This document shows, in pieces, positions 1 to 10,115 of a DNA stretch of 64,000 bases. The notes under the pieces are model-generated. The model was not told the origin of the DNA. It ran no database searches and was given only the letters and a program-made list of their open reading frames with translations. The translations under genes and the position numbers were made by a program. The stretch lies in NCBI GenBank assembly GCA_922989275.2, contig OV277864.1, forward strand, positions 69,568,158 through 69,632,157. Direction: 5' to 3'. Origin of the DNA: Gari tellinella. Its lineage: Eukaryota; Mollusca; Bivalvia; Cardiida; Psammobiidae. Every line of letters begins with the position of its first letter. Position 1 is the stretch's first letter.

Positions 1-171
1 AGGTTAGCACTTAAAGCAGAATGTGCCTTAAGGTGCATTCTGCTTTACTTTCACCATCTGCTTGGATATACAAAATATTTCTTATTGCACAATTCACAAC
101 TTTATAAAGTGGAACTATTTTCTTCAGGGGAGGAATAAATTAAAATGCCTATCTATGGAGTAATGGGTTAA
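1..171. mobile_element. Family A TTAA MITE, left-truncated by window edge
   Basis: The copy enters inside its P1 core (AAAGCAGAATGTGCC/ GGTGCATTCTGCTTT) and ends at TATGGAGTAATGGGTTAA, the usual family A terminus. The right arm shows the family landmarks: TTCTTCAG, GGAGGAATAAATTA and AATGCCTATCTATGG. Non-coding. Confidence 0.75.
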
Positions 172-976
172 ATAGAATTTGCTAACAAGTTGTTTCCAGA
201 TCAACCACTCAATGGTATCCAAATTGCTAGACAATTTTTTAATTTAAAAGCTAAATAGTTTGTTATCTCCATCAATTGTCATCTGGTATTGTTCTAAAAT
301 TAGAAGTTTTGAAAATTTCTGTTTAAATTACAGTCAGACTGACAAACAGTTTGGATTCAGATGAGAAGCAATGTTATGATGAGCATCTCATCAGGTTCAA
401 AATGGCTTGCAAAAAAGATTATCATAGTTTCCCTTCTAGCAATTACAAAGAGATAAGACTATGAAACTATATGCGAACAATTTAAAGATCACAGTTTCAT
501 AACAGATGATATGAACAGCATGACAAAGGTTAATTTTCCAAGACAATCTCGACTCAACTTTCAAATCATATAAAGTTCGTTGACATTCAATAAACAAACA
601 ATTAACTCTTTTGGAAACAATATATCTAGGTCATCTGCTCTAGTAGAGAAGAAAATGATGAATTTTACCTTTCACCTACAAACAAAACTATTTTACTGAA
701 ATTTACAAAAATTGTGGATTTAGATTTGTTACGATTTTAAGTCACTTAAACAGTATTTCAGTCATATTGTGATGTCCAGCTAATTATAGGTGGATCCCAA
801 AGAGACACTGAATTTTTCAGCAGATAAAGAGATGTAAAAAGGAGTACTAAAGGTGTAAATAGGAGCTAGTACTTATGGAGAAAAGGGTTAAAAAGAGTAT
901 GTTTTATTATCAAAACAGATGGAGCTTAATTACGTAAACCAGATTCAAAATGCAGAAATGTTATCATAGACAAAAT
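172..976. other. No gene seen; degenerate P3 core and A-end relics
   Basis: No open frame of interest. A decayed P3 palindrome (ACAAACAGTTTGGATTCAGATGAGA with a damaged partner arm) lies near 340-412. A lone family-A-like right end, CTTATGGAGAAAAGGGTTAA, lies near 870-891. Confidence 0.5.
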
Positions 977-1231
977 CAGGGCTGCCATAAGTTGACATGA
1001 AAAATCGTAAGATTTCCAAATTTGCATTTTTCAAGTGCGATTTTACGTATCGTACCTTTACCACATAGCCCGTTTCTAGCTTTGTTGACATGTGACTACT
1101 TAAAGCAGGCTGGAAGTAAAGCAGAATGCGCCTTAAGGCGCATTCTGCTTTACTTTCAGCCTGTTTTAAGATACCATGTGCCAGAAAAAAATCCGAAGAT
1201 TTAGGAAAAATCCGGAGAAATGGCAGCCCTG
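977..1231. mobile_element. H6 element copy 1, exact 6-bp TSD
   Basis: Ends are CAGGGCTGCCAT and ATGGCAGCCCTG. The flanking 6-mer CAAAAT at 971-976 is repeated exactly at 1232-1237. The interior is a family A segment with a P1 core (about 1098-1173), and the left subterminal region has AAAATCGTAAGATTTCC. TIR and duplication length fit a short-TSD hAT-type element, but no transposase is present. The open frame at 1022-1204 crosses the palindrome and is not a gene. Confidence 0.85.
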
Positions 1232-1580
1232 CAAAATATAGGGAATATACTCTTTTATTGTTCCCTTAAATATTTCCTCCATAGATTGTTCTTCAAAGCA
1301 AACAGTTTAGATCCAGTTGATATACTGAGTAACCCAGCGTCTCTTCAAGATCCAAAATGTTTGACACTGATTATCATTAAGAACTTTTTGAGAATTGTAA
1401 TCTTAGCACAGTAACAGACAATATCTCTTAGCATCCAAAGAGTTAAATCTTAAAACAGTTGAGCACAACTTGACTAATATTTGCAAACAGTTTGGATCCA
1501 GATCAGCTGCTGTGTAATGCAGCATCTGATCAGTATCCAAACTAACTGACACTTGTGCCAATGTTTCTGTGATCAAAATG

Positions 1581-1773
1581 CAGGGCTCCAGATAAGGGGG
1601 GTATTTCAAAAACTAAAACCTATATTTCTTCTTTAAACCCTATAATGTTACTACTCATTAGAATCGTCTCTTCGAGACGATTCTAATGAGTAGTAACAAC
1701 ATAGGATTTGATGCTAAAATAAGTGAGAAAATGTTGGATTTGTTCAGTTTACTCCCTCATATCTGGAGCCCTA
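1581..1773. mobile_element. H5 element, 193 bp, with GAATCGTCTC palindrome
   Basis: Ends are CAGGGCTCCAGATAAG and ATATCTGGAGCCCT. AAAATG before the element is repeated after it. The centre is an almost perfect palindrome, TACTCATTAGAATCGTCTC/GAGACGATTCTAATGAGTA. No coding potential. Confidence 0.85.
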
Positions 1774-2301
1774 AAAATGCCTACATTCTAACATTAAGTA
1801 ATAAAAGCAGACTTCATTGTTTAAGCAGAATATAGATATATATAGTATTGATAGAGTATAAATCCCTGCATACCTTGAGGTCTATATTGTTGTCGGGGCC
1901 TCGACATTGTCCAATCTCCTCCACTGTAATAATACTAGTCATCGAGCCCTCTGACCTCCTCCTGTATCTAGTAAGCTTGGCCAGTGCATGGGCCGCCATG
2001 GTAACAAATCACAGAATCCTTCAAACCCTCATGCAGAGATTTTCCATGATCAACCTTGCTTTTCCTCTATTACTACCAGGTATATGACTATGGAAATGTC
2101 CAATTTCTTGTTTTGCTTCATAACAAACATATTGGTTTTGATTCAGATGCCGCATCATTGTCTTTTTTGCAACTTTTTCCAACTCATAGGACTTAGAATC
2201 ATGTACGTCATCTACATGTATTTGTATGCTCCATCAGCTTCATGCCTGTTTGCCATCCTGAAGAAAACAACAAAAAAACATTAAAGTCAAAGTCAGATCA
2301 T
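1774..2301. other. Apparently single-copy non-coding stretch
   Basis: Short open frames on both strands here (1848-2087, 1988-2284) have no recognisable domain or repeat signature. I see no splice-supported exon. It is one of the few intervals in the first 18 kb without a MITE hallmark. Confidence 0.3.
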
Positions 2302-2494
2302 TTAACCCTATTTACTCCATAGATATGCATTTTAATGCGTTTAACTAATTCCTCAAATGAATAAGATAGTGCCAATTTATACAGTCAGGAATGTGCATCA
2401 AAAGAATTTTTTTTTATATTTTAGCAGACATGAGCTTAAAGCAGGCTGAAAATGAAGCAGAAGTGCATTCTGCTTCACTTTCAACCTTCTTTAA
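2302..2494. mobile_element. Family A MITE, degenerate
   Basis: It starts TTAACCCTATTTACTCCATAG and has a short P1 core (AAAGCAGGCTGAAAATGAAGC). It ends at a TTAA shared with the next element, so the two copies sit head to tail on one TTAA. Confidence 0.6.
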
Positions 2495-2742
2495 CCCTTT
2501 CCTCAATAGAAGCGCCGTTTAGCGAAAATAATTTATTCCTCCGCTGAAGAAAATAGTTCTAATTTTATAAGTCATGAATATGTATTATAGGGAATATTTT
2601 CTATATTCTAGCACATTATAGCTTAAAGCAGGCTGAAAGTTAAGCAGAATGCGCCTTCAGGCGCATTCTGCTTTTCTTTCAGCCTGATTTAAGTGGTCAC
2701 CTATATTCAATACTAGAAATAGACTATCAGGTAAAGGGTTAA
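2491..2742. mobile_element. Family A MITE, CCCTTTCC-end subfamily
   Basis: It is bounded by TTAA, with ends CCCTTTCCTCAATAGAAGCG and GTAAAGGGTTAA and a full P1 core with GCGCC..GGCGC tip. This subfamily matters because its terminus (CTTCTATGGGGGAAAGGGTTAA in other copies) resembles the minisatellite monomer at 18.6-23.5 kb. Confidence 0.75.
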
Positions 2743-2789
2743 GTGGTCACCTATCGTCAAAACTTGAAAATTTTATTAGGTAATGGAGT

Positions 2790-2898
2790 AAATGGTTAAC
2801 CCTTATATTGCTGAATTTTCAATTAGACTCTTCCATTTTCTTATAAAAGACAATTTTACATTGGCCCTAGAGGGGTTTGTATGCAAAATACTGTATAT
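2790..2898. mobile_element. Family C (P2-shell) fragment cut by family A
   Basis: TTAACCCTTATATTGCTGAA followed by AGACTCTTCCATTTTC matches the shell seen at 23796-24012. It stops where the family A copy starts at TTAA 2899, suggesting truncation by insertion. Confidence 0.5.
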
Positions 2899-3141
2899 TT
2901 AACCCATTACCCCATTTTATGCCTTAATTTATATCGCCACTGAAGAAAATAGTTCCAATTTATACAGTTATGAGCATTTGTTATAGAAATATATTTTCTA
3001 TATCCTAGCAGATGATAGCTTAAAGCAGACTGAAAGTAAAACAGAATGTGCCTTTAATGGCACATTCTGCTTTACTTTCAACCTGTTTTAAGTGGTCACC
3101 TGTCTTCAATACTAGAAACAAGCTATGGATTAATGGGTTAA
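2899..3141. mobile_element. Family A MITE with GTGCC-tip P1 core
   Basis: TTAACCCATTACCCCATTTT at the left and GGATTAATGGGTTAA at the right. The P1 core near 3020-3095 has AATGTGCC/GGCACATT, the paired variant of the GCGCC/GGCGC tip. The minus-strand frame at 3020-3211 is a palindrome artefact. Confidence 0.85.
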
Positions 3142-3233
3142 GACAAGTGACTGCTTCATACAGGATAGAAATTATATAGAAAGAACTGTCTGCATTATTT
3201 TGATCCTGCATTTAGCAAACACATGACATCATA

Positions 3234-3483
3234 TTAACCCTTTGAACCCTAGTCCCGCATATAGGCGTCATTTTCAAACAGTGAACATGTGAATTGTACA
3301 CTTGTCCTATGCAAACAGTGAAGACCCAGATCAGAGGGCTCCGAAAGGAGCCCTCTGATCAGGGTCTTCACTGTTTGTCATAATGCCAAACATTGACAAA
3401 AACAACCCTTAAAACAAGAAATGGACTATACTAAAATGAAAACTGGAATTGTCCATTTATAGTTTCAGGGAGGAAAGAGTTAA
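3234..3483. mobile_element. Family B TTAA MITE with P2 core
   Basis: Left end TTAACCCTTTGAACCCTAGT, right end GTTTCAGGGAGGAAAGAGTTAA. The P2 core is near 3310-3380: AACAGTGAAGACCCAGATCAG with tip GGCTCCGAAAGGAGCC. This copy is intact enough to define the family's unequal ends. Confidence 0.85.
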
Positions 3484-3583
3484 AAACAGTTTACCAGTCA
3501 TCTAATGAGTTGTCACTTATTAAAAAATTTGAATGTACTCTACTAAGCATGAGAAGCTGCAACTGTGCATATTACAATATAAT

Positions 3584-4036
3584 CAGGGCTGCAGATAAAG
3601 GGAGTAAATGTATTTGAAAAACTAAAATCTTTATTTATGCATTGAACCCTATGGTGTTACACTACTCATTAGAATCGTCTCAAAGAGACGATTCTAATGA
3701 GTAGTTACACCATAGGGTCTGGTGCTGAAATTCGTGAGAAAATGCTGGATTTGTTCAGTTTACTCCCTTTTATCTGGAGCCCTGGGGCCCGTTTTACTAA
3801 ACAACTTACGCAAAAAATTTGCGTAAGTCAAAATTTTCAATTTTAATTTATAGTTTTTATTATCACTAATCTTGCTACAAACAGCAAATAGCTAGATCAG
3901 AGGACGCGCTTTTAGCGCGTCCTCTGATCTTGCTATTTACTGTTTGCAAACGTTTATGATTGAAAAATAACAGTTAAATGATTTTGACTTACGCAAAAAT
4001 TTTGCGTAAGTTGTTTAGTAAATTGGGCCCCTGATA
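3584..4036. mobile_element. H5 element interrupted by a GGGGCCCG element
   Basis: The H5 body runs 3584-3783 (CAGGGCTGCAGATAAAG to CTGGAGCCCT). It is followed by a second element at 3784-4031. Removing that insert restores the H5 end G followed by ATAAT, which matches ATAAT just before 3584, a 5-bp duplication. The H5 core is TTAGAATCGTCTC with tip AAAGAGACG. Confidence 0.75.
3784..4031. mobile_element. GGGGCCCG element with P4 core, nested in H5
   Basis: Long inverted arms start GGGGCCCGTTTTACTAAAC and each carries its own small hairpin, ACTTACGCAAAA/TTTTGCGTAAGT. The centre is a P4 palindrome (about 3884-3949), ATAGCTAGATCAGAGGACGCGC with its complement. A second copy lies at 35851-36093. 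Confidence 0.85.
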
Positions 4037-4224
4037 ATTATACTGAATCAGGAAAATACAGGGAAGTATATAGCTTCCTGTAGGTAGACAATTGTCAGCC
4101 CATCATCACCTCTAGAAATAAACTGTAACTGCCAACTGATATGCTAACAAATTGGGATGAATGATAGTTTGTTTTCTTGCAGGTATAAAGTGCAAAAAAC
4201 ATTTGAGAATGAGAAGCTGCAACT

Positions 4225-4970
4225 GCACATTAGGCAAAATAAAAAAAATACCTCTGTTTCCAGTAACCCGGTCGACCCTAGTTTTTACCTCCGACCCTAA
4301 ACATTTTTTTTAATTTTTCGAAAAATGTATCGGTGAATGTCAATCATTTTTGCGGCGCATGTGTGTAATAGAAGCTATTCTCCACTTAATTTGCTAAAAA
4401 GCAACTTAAGTCGTTTAAGTGTTTTAAAAAATGATTTTTAAATAAGATAAAGCAGGAATCTAAGAAAATTTTATCTAAATCTGTCATAAAGTACCTTCTT
4501 TGCAGATATGATCTGCTAGTTAATTAACCATTGACTACATTCAACATTCAGGCAATGCATTTAATTGACACATTTGATATGCATACAACACATTTCAAAA
4601 CATTATTAATTCAATCTGTCATAATTATAAACGTCACTACTTTGCCGGTTTGGTATACCAATATTTGTTAACAATCATACCAGTTTAAACGTTTAAGGTA
4701 ATTTTGGTAATGGGACCTATCAATTAAATCAACAATTTGAATTGATATTTTTAAGGGGTTTTATGTATGGCCCAGGGCTCTGCAAAGTAAAATACATTCA
4801 TATATTTTCATATATGAATATGATTTTATAAAAGAACTCCATCAAAAATATATTATTATATGAATTAAAAAAAAAAGAGAGAAAAAAAAATGAATTTCCG
4901 ACCGTCCGTCCCTAATATTTTTGGGCATGTAATAAGAAACACAGGTAATTTTTTATTTGGCCTAATGAGC
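4225..4970. mobile_element. 746-bp TIR element, ends GCWCATTAGGC
   Basis: The left arm GCACATTAGGCAAAATAAA then TACCTCTGTTTC is matched in reverse by the right arm GAAACACAGGTA, TTTATTTGGCCTAATGAGC. That gives roughly 45 bp of imperfect TIR. The interior has CCGACCCTA and CCGACCGTCCGTCCCTA near the two ends and no open frame. I found no clear target duplication. Confidence 0.6.
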
Positions 4971-5037
4971 ACTATATAATATAATATGCTGAATCAGGTA
5001 AAGACATATTAAATGAATTCCTCTACTGATGAAAATA

Positions 5038-5395
5038 CAGTGCTCCCTCCCTACAGCGGCCCTCCCAACAACGACTCCCTCCTTACAACGGCCCTTGCCG
5101 CTGTCCCCAAAACAAGACAATTATATGTCTAATACTTTCACTTCTGCAATATCGTCTGCTTAAAACTGTCGTCTGCTGTCTTTCTCAAAGTTACATATTG
5201 GACATTTTGGCAAAAAAAACTTAATGACGAGTGACAAACAGCTTGAATCTAGGTCAGACGCCGCGTTACGCGGCGTCTGATCTGGATTCAAGCTGTTTGC
5301 AAATGTAAGCAATTTCCCTCTCTATAACGTCTCCCTCCGAACAACGCACACATGTTTTGTCTCCCATTGGGTGTCGTTGTAGAGAGGGAACGCTG
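5038..5395. mobile_element. M1 mariner-like MITE with P3 core
   Basis: Ends CAGTGCTCCCTCCCTACAGC and GTAGAGAGGGAACGCTG, flanked by TA (5036-5037 and 5396-5397), as for Tc1/mariner. The P3 core is at 5234-5300 with stem GACGCCGCG/CGCGGCGTC. Other copies: 35319-35670, 47714-48082. Confidence 0.85.
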
Positions 5396-5471
5396 TAGTT
5401 CCACTTTATATTATGTAACAGTCATTGATATGTACTGTAAGAACATTTTCTATTTCCTAGCAGCCAGTAGT

Positions 5472-5722
5472 TTAACCCTTTCCCCAATAGAAGCGCCTTT
5501 TAGCGCATTCAGTTTATTCTTGCCCTGAAGAAAATAGTTCCAATTTATACATTCATAAATATGTATAATACAAAGTATTTTCTATATTCTAGCAGATGAA
5601 AGCTTAAAGCAGGCTGAACGTAAAGCAGAATGCGCCTAAAGCGCATTCTGCTTTACTTTCAACCTGCTTTAAGTGGACACCTATATTCAATACTAGAGAT
5701 ATGCTATGTGGGAAAGGGTTAA
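5472..5722. mobile_element. Family A MITE, CCCTTTCC-end subfamily
   Basis: TTAACCCTTTCCCCAATAGAA to GTGGGAAAGGGTTAA, with a P1 core (GCGCCTAAAGCGC tip) near 5605-5675. The right TTAA is shared with the adjacent partial copy. Confidence 0.8.
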
Positions 5723-5838
5723 AGCAGGCTGAAAGTCAAGCAGAATGCACTTTGAGGTGCATTCTGCTTTATTTTGCTACCTACTTTAAGTTTACATCTG
5801 TCTTCCAAACTAGAAACAGGCTATGGGGTAAAGGATTA
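5719..5838. mobile_element. Partial family A copy starting at P1
   Basis: It begins TTAAAGCAGGCTGAAAGTCA directly on the end of the previous element and finishes TATGGGGTAAAGGATTAA. Only the P1 core and right arm are present. Confidence 0.65.
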
Positions 5839-6015
5839 AAGCATTTTTTATCTGGAAAACTGCTTGATTCATTTTCAAAACTTCTTAGCTGAGGACTACT
5901 TTTCTTAGTGTAGGAGTGGTAATATGTATTTAGGCTTTGCCTATGGACGAAAAAAAGCAAAATTGTACTAATGAAAACGGAATAGATCTATCTCCAGTGT
6001 GTGATCAGCGCTCTT

Positions 6016-6100
6016 GTATCAGTTCGTTGTGTATTCCAGATCACACTTGAGGCTACGCCTCTCATGACTGAGATCTGGATTACACAACCGACTCGAACTT
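6016..6100. repeat. Imperfect palindrome, GTTGTGTATTCCAGATC type
   Basis: AGTTCGTTGTGTATTCCAGATC near 6021-6042 is mirrored by GATCTGGATTACACAACC near 6071-6088. The tip is GAGGCTACGCCTC. This is a further core type seen once here. Overlapping frames on both strands (5988-6192) are palindrome shadows. Confidence 0.6.
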
Positions 6101-6216
6101 TTATTATAAACCTAAATTGTTTTGGACAAGATCTATATGTTGTTACCCAATTATCAAATAGATATATAAGTGTATACAATGTTAAAAGTTAAAACTCCTC
6201 CGCACAGCTATATTAT

Positions 6217-6439
6217 CAGGGCTGCCATTTCTCCGGATTTTTCCTAAATTTCCGGATTTTTCCCCAGGTTATTAGGCGCATTCTGCTTTACTTCCAGTCT
6301 GCTTTAAGTAGTCACATGCCAACACAACTAGAAATCGGCTATTGGGTAAAGGTACGATTCGTAAAATCGCGCTTGAAAAATGCATATTTGGAAATCTTAG
6401 GTTTTTTCATTTCAACCAAGTTATTAGATGGCAGTCCTG
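6217..6439. mobile_element. H6 element copy 2, exact 6-bp TSD
   Basis: CAGGGCTGCCATTTCTCCGG to GATGGCAGTCCTG. TATTAT at 6211-6216 is repeated at 6440-6445. It contains half of a family A/P1 segment (GCGCATTCTGCTTTACTTCC) and two GGATTTTTCC motifs. Orientation is opposite to copy 1. Confidence 0.85.
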
Positions 6440-6445
6440 TATTAT

Positions 6446-7073
6446 AATGCAATCTGAAACTATTTTTGGAAGTCATATGACCACCAATAATGACGTCATT
6501 ATTTATATTGATGACGTGTTGGTAATCCGTTATTTTTATCGGTTCGATTGAGAAGTAGCTTTTTGCAAATAACGTTCATTTTTAGCGTTAAAGGGTATGA
6601 ATTGAACTGTTTGAAATTTTGTCATTTTGGAGGAAATCAGTACAAGTGAGTGTTGTGGGTTATTCATTCTTAAACTGGTTTAAAAATATCACCGAAATCG
6701 GGAATTCCGAAACGTCACGCACAACTCTTCGTAAAAGCCGTGACGTCATCATCCAAGATGTCAGCCCCCATGTTTTGTAGTTGCCTAGTTTTGAGGAAAT
6801 TATTCACGCGCAAATCAAACACTTTTCAAAGTCTGTCAGTGATTGAATAGAATTGGAATACCTTTGATTTTTATCATGCATTACTTAAGAACGGAAAAAA
6901 GGCAAGCCTTTTTTCCGTATTAAAAGGCACTTTTATGGAGTAGTGGGTTAAGCAATTGGTTGCTATATACAGAATCAATTATCAACTCACCTATATAGCT
7001 GCTAAATGATTTCTGCTAATATGAAAGACCATAATATATATTTGCCAACTCCAATTTCAAGGCCGACGATATT
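6446..7073. other. Non-repetitive stretch, no gene seen
   Basis: It contains several TGACGTCA words (near 6492, 6740) and a short perfect hairpin GGAAAAAAGGC/GCCTTTTTTCC near 6894-6917. No coding frame or TIR was recognised. Confidence 0.35.
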
Positions 7074-7181
7074 AACACATTGAACACTCAGCGACAAGTA
7101 TGCTTGCCCTTTACAAACTGTGAAGCTGTGTAGAGTACATTGTGTCCTATGCAAACAGTGGAGACACACACCAGAGGGCTC
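7074..7181. mobile_element. Family B fragment truncated by family A
   Basis: TTAACACATTGAACACTCAG and AACAGTGGAGACACACACC are decayed B left arm and P2 sequence. It ends in GAGGGCTC exactly where the next family A copy starts. Confidence 0.5.
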
Positions 7182-7433
7182 TAAACCCATTACCACATAG
7201 CCTGTTTCTAGTTTTGAAAATAAGTGACCACTAAAAGCAGGTTGAAAGTAAAGCAGAATGTGCCTTAAGGCACATTCTGCTTTACTTTCAGCATGCTTTA
7301 AGCAAAAATCTGCAAGAATATAGCAAGTATTTCTTTAGGTACACATTCATAATTGTGAAAATTTGAACTATTTTCCTCAATGGATAAGTAAACTAGAGGT
7401 GTATAAAGACATATTTATTGGGAAATGGGTTAA
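7182..7433. mobile_element. Family A MITE with P1 core
   Basis: TAAACCCATTACCACATAGCC to TTGGGAAATGGGTTAA. The P1 core has the GTGCCTTAAGGCAC tip (about 7229-7301). Confidence 0.85.
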
Positions 7434-7631
7434 ATACATGGTCTACTTTTTATGCCTTTAACATATTCCTCCACTGAAGAAAACAGTTCCACTTCATGAT
7501 AAATATGTTCTTTAGCACATTCTTATGGCACCAACAGTATTTGTGACTATAATGTGGAACTATTTTCTTGAGTAGAGGTATAAATAAAAGGCGTAAAAAG
7601 GTATATCTATTTTGGGTAATGGGCTAGGCAT
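7430..7631. mobile_element. Family A relic lacking the P1 core
   Basis: Both outer arms are recognisable (CCTCCACTGAAGAAAACAGT and GGAACTATTTTCTTGAGTAG), but the centre has no P1 palindrome. It may be a core-less form or an internal deletion. Confidence 0.5.
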
Positions 7632-7884
7632 ACAATGCACTTGTTTTCTGCAAAAAATGTTGTCTACAGTATTTCTCAGAATACATAATAGATTTATCTG
7701 TCATTTCCTTTGGGAACTATAAATGTTTGACAAGTGACAAATACACTTGTCCCTGTGCAAACTGTGAAGACCCTAACCAGAAGGCTCTTACAGCAACCCT
7801 CTGTTCAGCTTTTGTGCTGTTAGTCACCTTGGGATACACTGCAAGAAACCATTTGTATAATATCCATCCCTAATGACACATTAT

Positions 7885-8074
7885 CAGGGCGCCAGATAAG
7901 AGGAAGTAAACTGAACAAATCAAACATTTTTCTCATTTCAGCACCAAAACCTATGGTGTTACTATTCATTAGAATCGCATCGAAGAGACGATTCTAATGA
8001 GTAGTGACACCATAGGGTTTAATGCAGAAATAAAGATTTTAGTTTTTGAAATACTCCACTTATCTGGAGCGCTG
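7885..8074. mobile_element. H5 element with exact 5-bp TSD
   Basis: CAGGGCGCCAGATAAGAGG to TATCTGGAGCGCTG. ATTAT at 7880-7884 is repeated at 8075-8079. The central palindrome is TCATTAGAATCG...CGATTCTAATGA. Orientation is reversed relative to 1581-1773. Confidence 0.85.
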
Positions 8075-8270
8075 ATTATTAATATTAATATATAGATAGT
8101 GTGTAGGAGTAATTAATTGAAGGAGTAGTTACATAATTATAGACCTCATGCAAAAAAAACAACCCATAAATAGTCAAACTGGACTTAATATTGGATACTA
8201 GAACTGACCATTTGAGGTTTCAGGGATGAATGAGTTAATGTAGGACAACAGAGTCTTTATTAGAACTGCA

Positions 8271-8523
8271 TTAACCCTTTCCTCCCTGAAACCTCAAATG
8301 GACAATTCTAGTTTTCAATTTAGTCTAGTCCATTTTTGACTTTTTAAGGTTGATTTACACAATATATGTCAAAATGACAAACAGTGTAGACCCTGATCAG
8401 AGGGATCCTTAAGGAGCCCTGTGATCAGGGTCTATACTGTTTGTATAGGACAGGTGTACTCCTTGCAGGTACACTGTTAGCAAAGGACGTTTAATATATG
8501 TGTGACTAGGGTTCAAAGAGTTA
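8271..8523. mobile_element. Family B MITE with P2 core
   Basis: TTAACCCTTTCCTCCCTGAAA to ACTAGGGTTCAAAGAGTTA. The P2 core (about 8378-8443) has one unpaired change, GGGATCC against GGAGCCC. Overlapping open frames on both strands are palindrome shadows. Confidence 0.85.
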
Positions 8524-8811
8524 GGCAGCAGCTGCAACCCTGACCTATGACCTCTGTATGATGTCTCTTTGTCACAAATTTTCGAAACATTAATTCCCTT
8601 CAGAGTCAGAATAGACTGGTCCTTATTCAGGAAATGGAAAAGTCCATTTGAAGAGTTGGCAGTGTATGGGTTAACCCATTTGAGGCACGTATACAATTAT
8701 GTGTCATTTATAAATAGCGCACCCAATAGATGTGTTAATATATGGCTTCCAGTTGACGTAAAACCTTTCTTAGTAACAACAACAACAAGTGCACTACTCA
8801 TGAGTACTCTT

Positions 8812-8886
8812 CCTATGCAAATAGTGTAGACCCAGATCAGAGGGCTCCTTCAGGAGCCCTCTGATCAGGGTCTACACTGTTTATAC
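8812..8886. repeat. P2 palindromic core
   Basis: CAAATAGTGTAGACCCAGATC with tip GGCTCCTTCAGGAGCC and a complementary right arm ending TACACTGTTTATAC. It sits in a decayed B-type shell. Confidence 0.75.
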
Positions 8887-8927
8887 AATTTGTTATATAT
8901 TGTTACAAACAATCTGAAATAGTCAAC

Positions 8928-9175
8928 TTAACCATTTCCTCCCTGAAACCTCAAATGGCCAATTCTAATTTTCAAATTAGTCTAGTCCATTTTTTACTTT
9001 TAATGGTTGATTTTTACAAAAGATAATTTATTATTTGAAAATGACATACAATGTAAACCCTGATCAGAGTGCTCCTTTTGCATATGACAAGTGTAGGACA
9101 AGTGTACTCCACACAGGTACACTATTTGCAAATGATACATATATGCATGACTAATCTAAGGATTCAAAGAGTTAA
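8928..9175. mobile_element. Family B MITE, core half deleted
   Basis: TTAACCATTTCCTCCCTGAAA to AGGATTCAAAGAGTTAA. Only the left half of P2 remains (GTAAACCCTGATCAGAGTGC). Confidence 0.75.
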
Positions 9176-9550
9176 TTAATTGGAAACTTGAATAGTCCAT
9201 TTGATTAGACTGGGTGTATTGTTTATTGCACTAAATTAATCTTCTTACTAGGAGAGGTCAGACTGGTTTTCTTATTCTTAGTGTAACTGAACCGATTCAA
9301 GGTACAAATGTACCGGGTTTTATTTTTTAAAAATCCCAGTGATTCGTTGGTGTACCTGGCTTTCTTAGTTTGATTGCACTATATTTTCAATATACTGGGG
9401 TCAACTATCCTATGTTTTAGGTTAAACTGAGGTTTTCTTGGTCCATATGCACTGCTTCTTAGGTTAGACTGTGCCTTTATATAGGCATGAAAAGGCAATA
9501 CTAATATGGACAACTGCACCGTTTGTCTGGTGGAACTGAACTAATATGTA

Positions 9551-9796
9551 CAGTGGAGAATCTGTTATTCTTTCCCGTTTAAACGCAAACGTACGCAAAC
9601 GCAAAACACTAAAACGTAGAAAAGTACAACTTTTGGACAATTCTGATAATTCATGTTTATCTTGGTGGCAAACAGTTTGGAGCCTGATCAGACGCCGGGT
9701 TACCCGGCGTCTGATCTGGCTCCAAACTGTTTGCACTGCAAATAATAGTTTTAGCGTAAACACGTTTATTGGGAAAGAATAACACATTCTCCACCG
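9551..9796. mobile_element. Mariner-like palindromic element with P3 core
   Basis: Ends CAGTGGAGAATCTGTTATTC and GAATAACACATTCTCCACCG, flanked by TA on both sides. Arms continue with TTTCCCGTTTAAACG. The P3 core at 9668-9734 has stem GACGCCGGG/CCCGGCGTC. Nearly the whole element can fold, so open frames occur on both strands (9464-9887). These are not genes. Confidence 0.8.
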
Positions 9797-9901
9797 TAAG
9801 TTGACTGAAACCGATGCTGCTCCCATGTGTATTAATATTAGTGCACAAATGTGAAATACATGTATTACAGTAACTGTAATATCTCATTCACAACTGAAAT
9901 A

Positions 9902-10115
9902 TTAACCCTTAGCCCGCCAAATAAATTGTCGTCTGCTATATTTCTCGTCTGCTTCAAGTTTCAAAGTGCTTCAAAGTTGCTCAAAATTGCTGAAAATGTT
10001 GTCCGAGTGTCAAACAACTAGGATCGGGATGAGACGCCGAGTTACTCGGCGTCTCATCCGGATCCAAGCTGTTTGCATATGGAGCTATAGTCGTGAGTGG
10101 CAGGCTAAGGGTTAA
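9902..10115. mobile_element. TTAA element, ends CCCTTAGCCYGCCA, with P3 core
   Basis: TTAACCCTTAGCCCGCCA at the left, TGGCAGGCTAAGGGTTAA at the right. The P3 core at 10010-10076 has stem GACGCCGAG/CTCGGCGTC. This is a different shell from M1 but the same core class. Piggybac-like by TTAA and 5'-CCC ends. Confidence 0.8.

Noticed and set aside
6894..6917. GGAAAAAAGGC/GCCTTTTTTCC as a transcription terminator
   Set aside because: There is no adjacent gene, and intrinsic terminators are a bacterial feature. It is a small hairpin in non-coding animal DNA.
9464..9887. Three overlapping open frames on both strands (up to 120 codons)
   Set aside because: They lie across a near-complete palindrome, so an open frame on one strand creates a partner on the other. 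The peptides repeat VWSXIRRRVTRRLI because of the P3 core, not a protein family.
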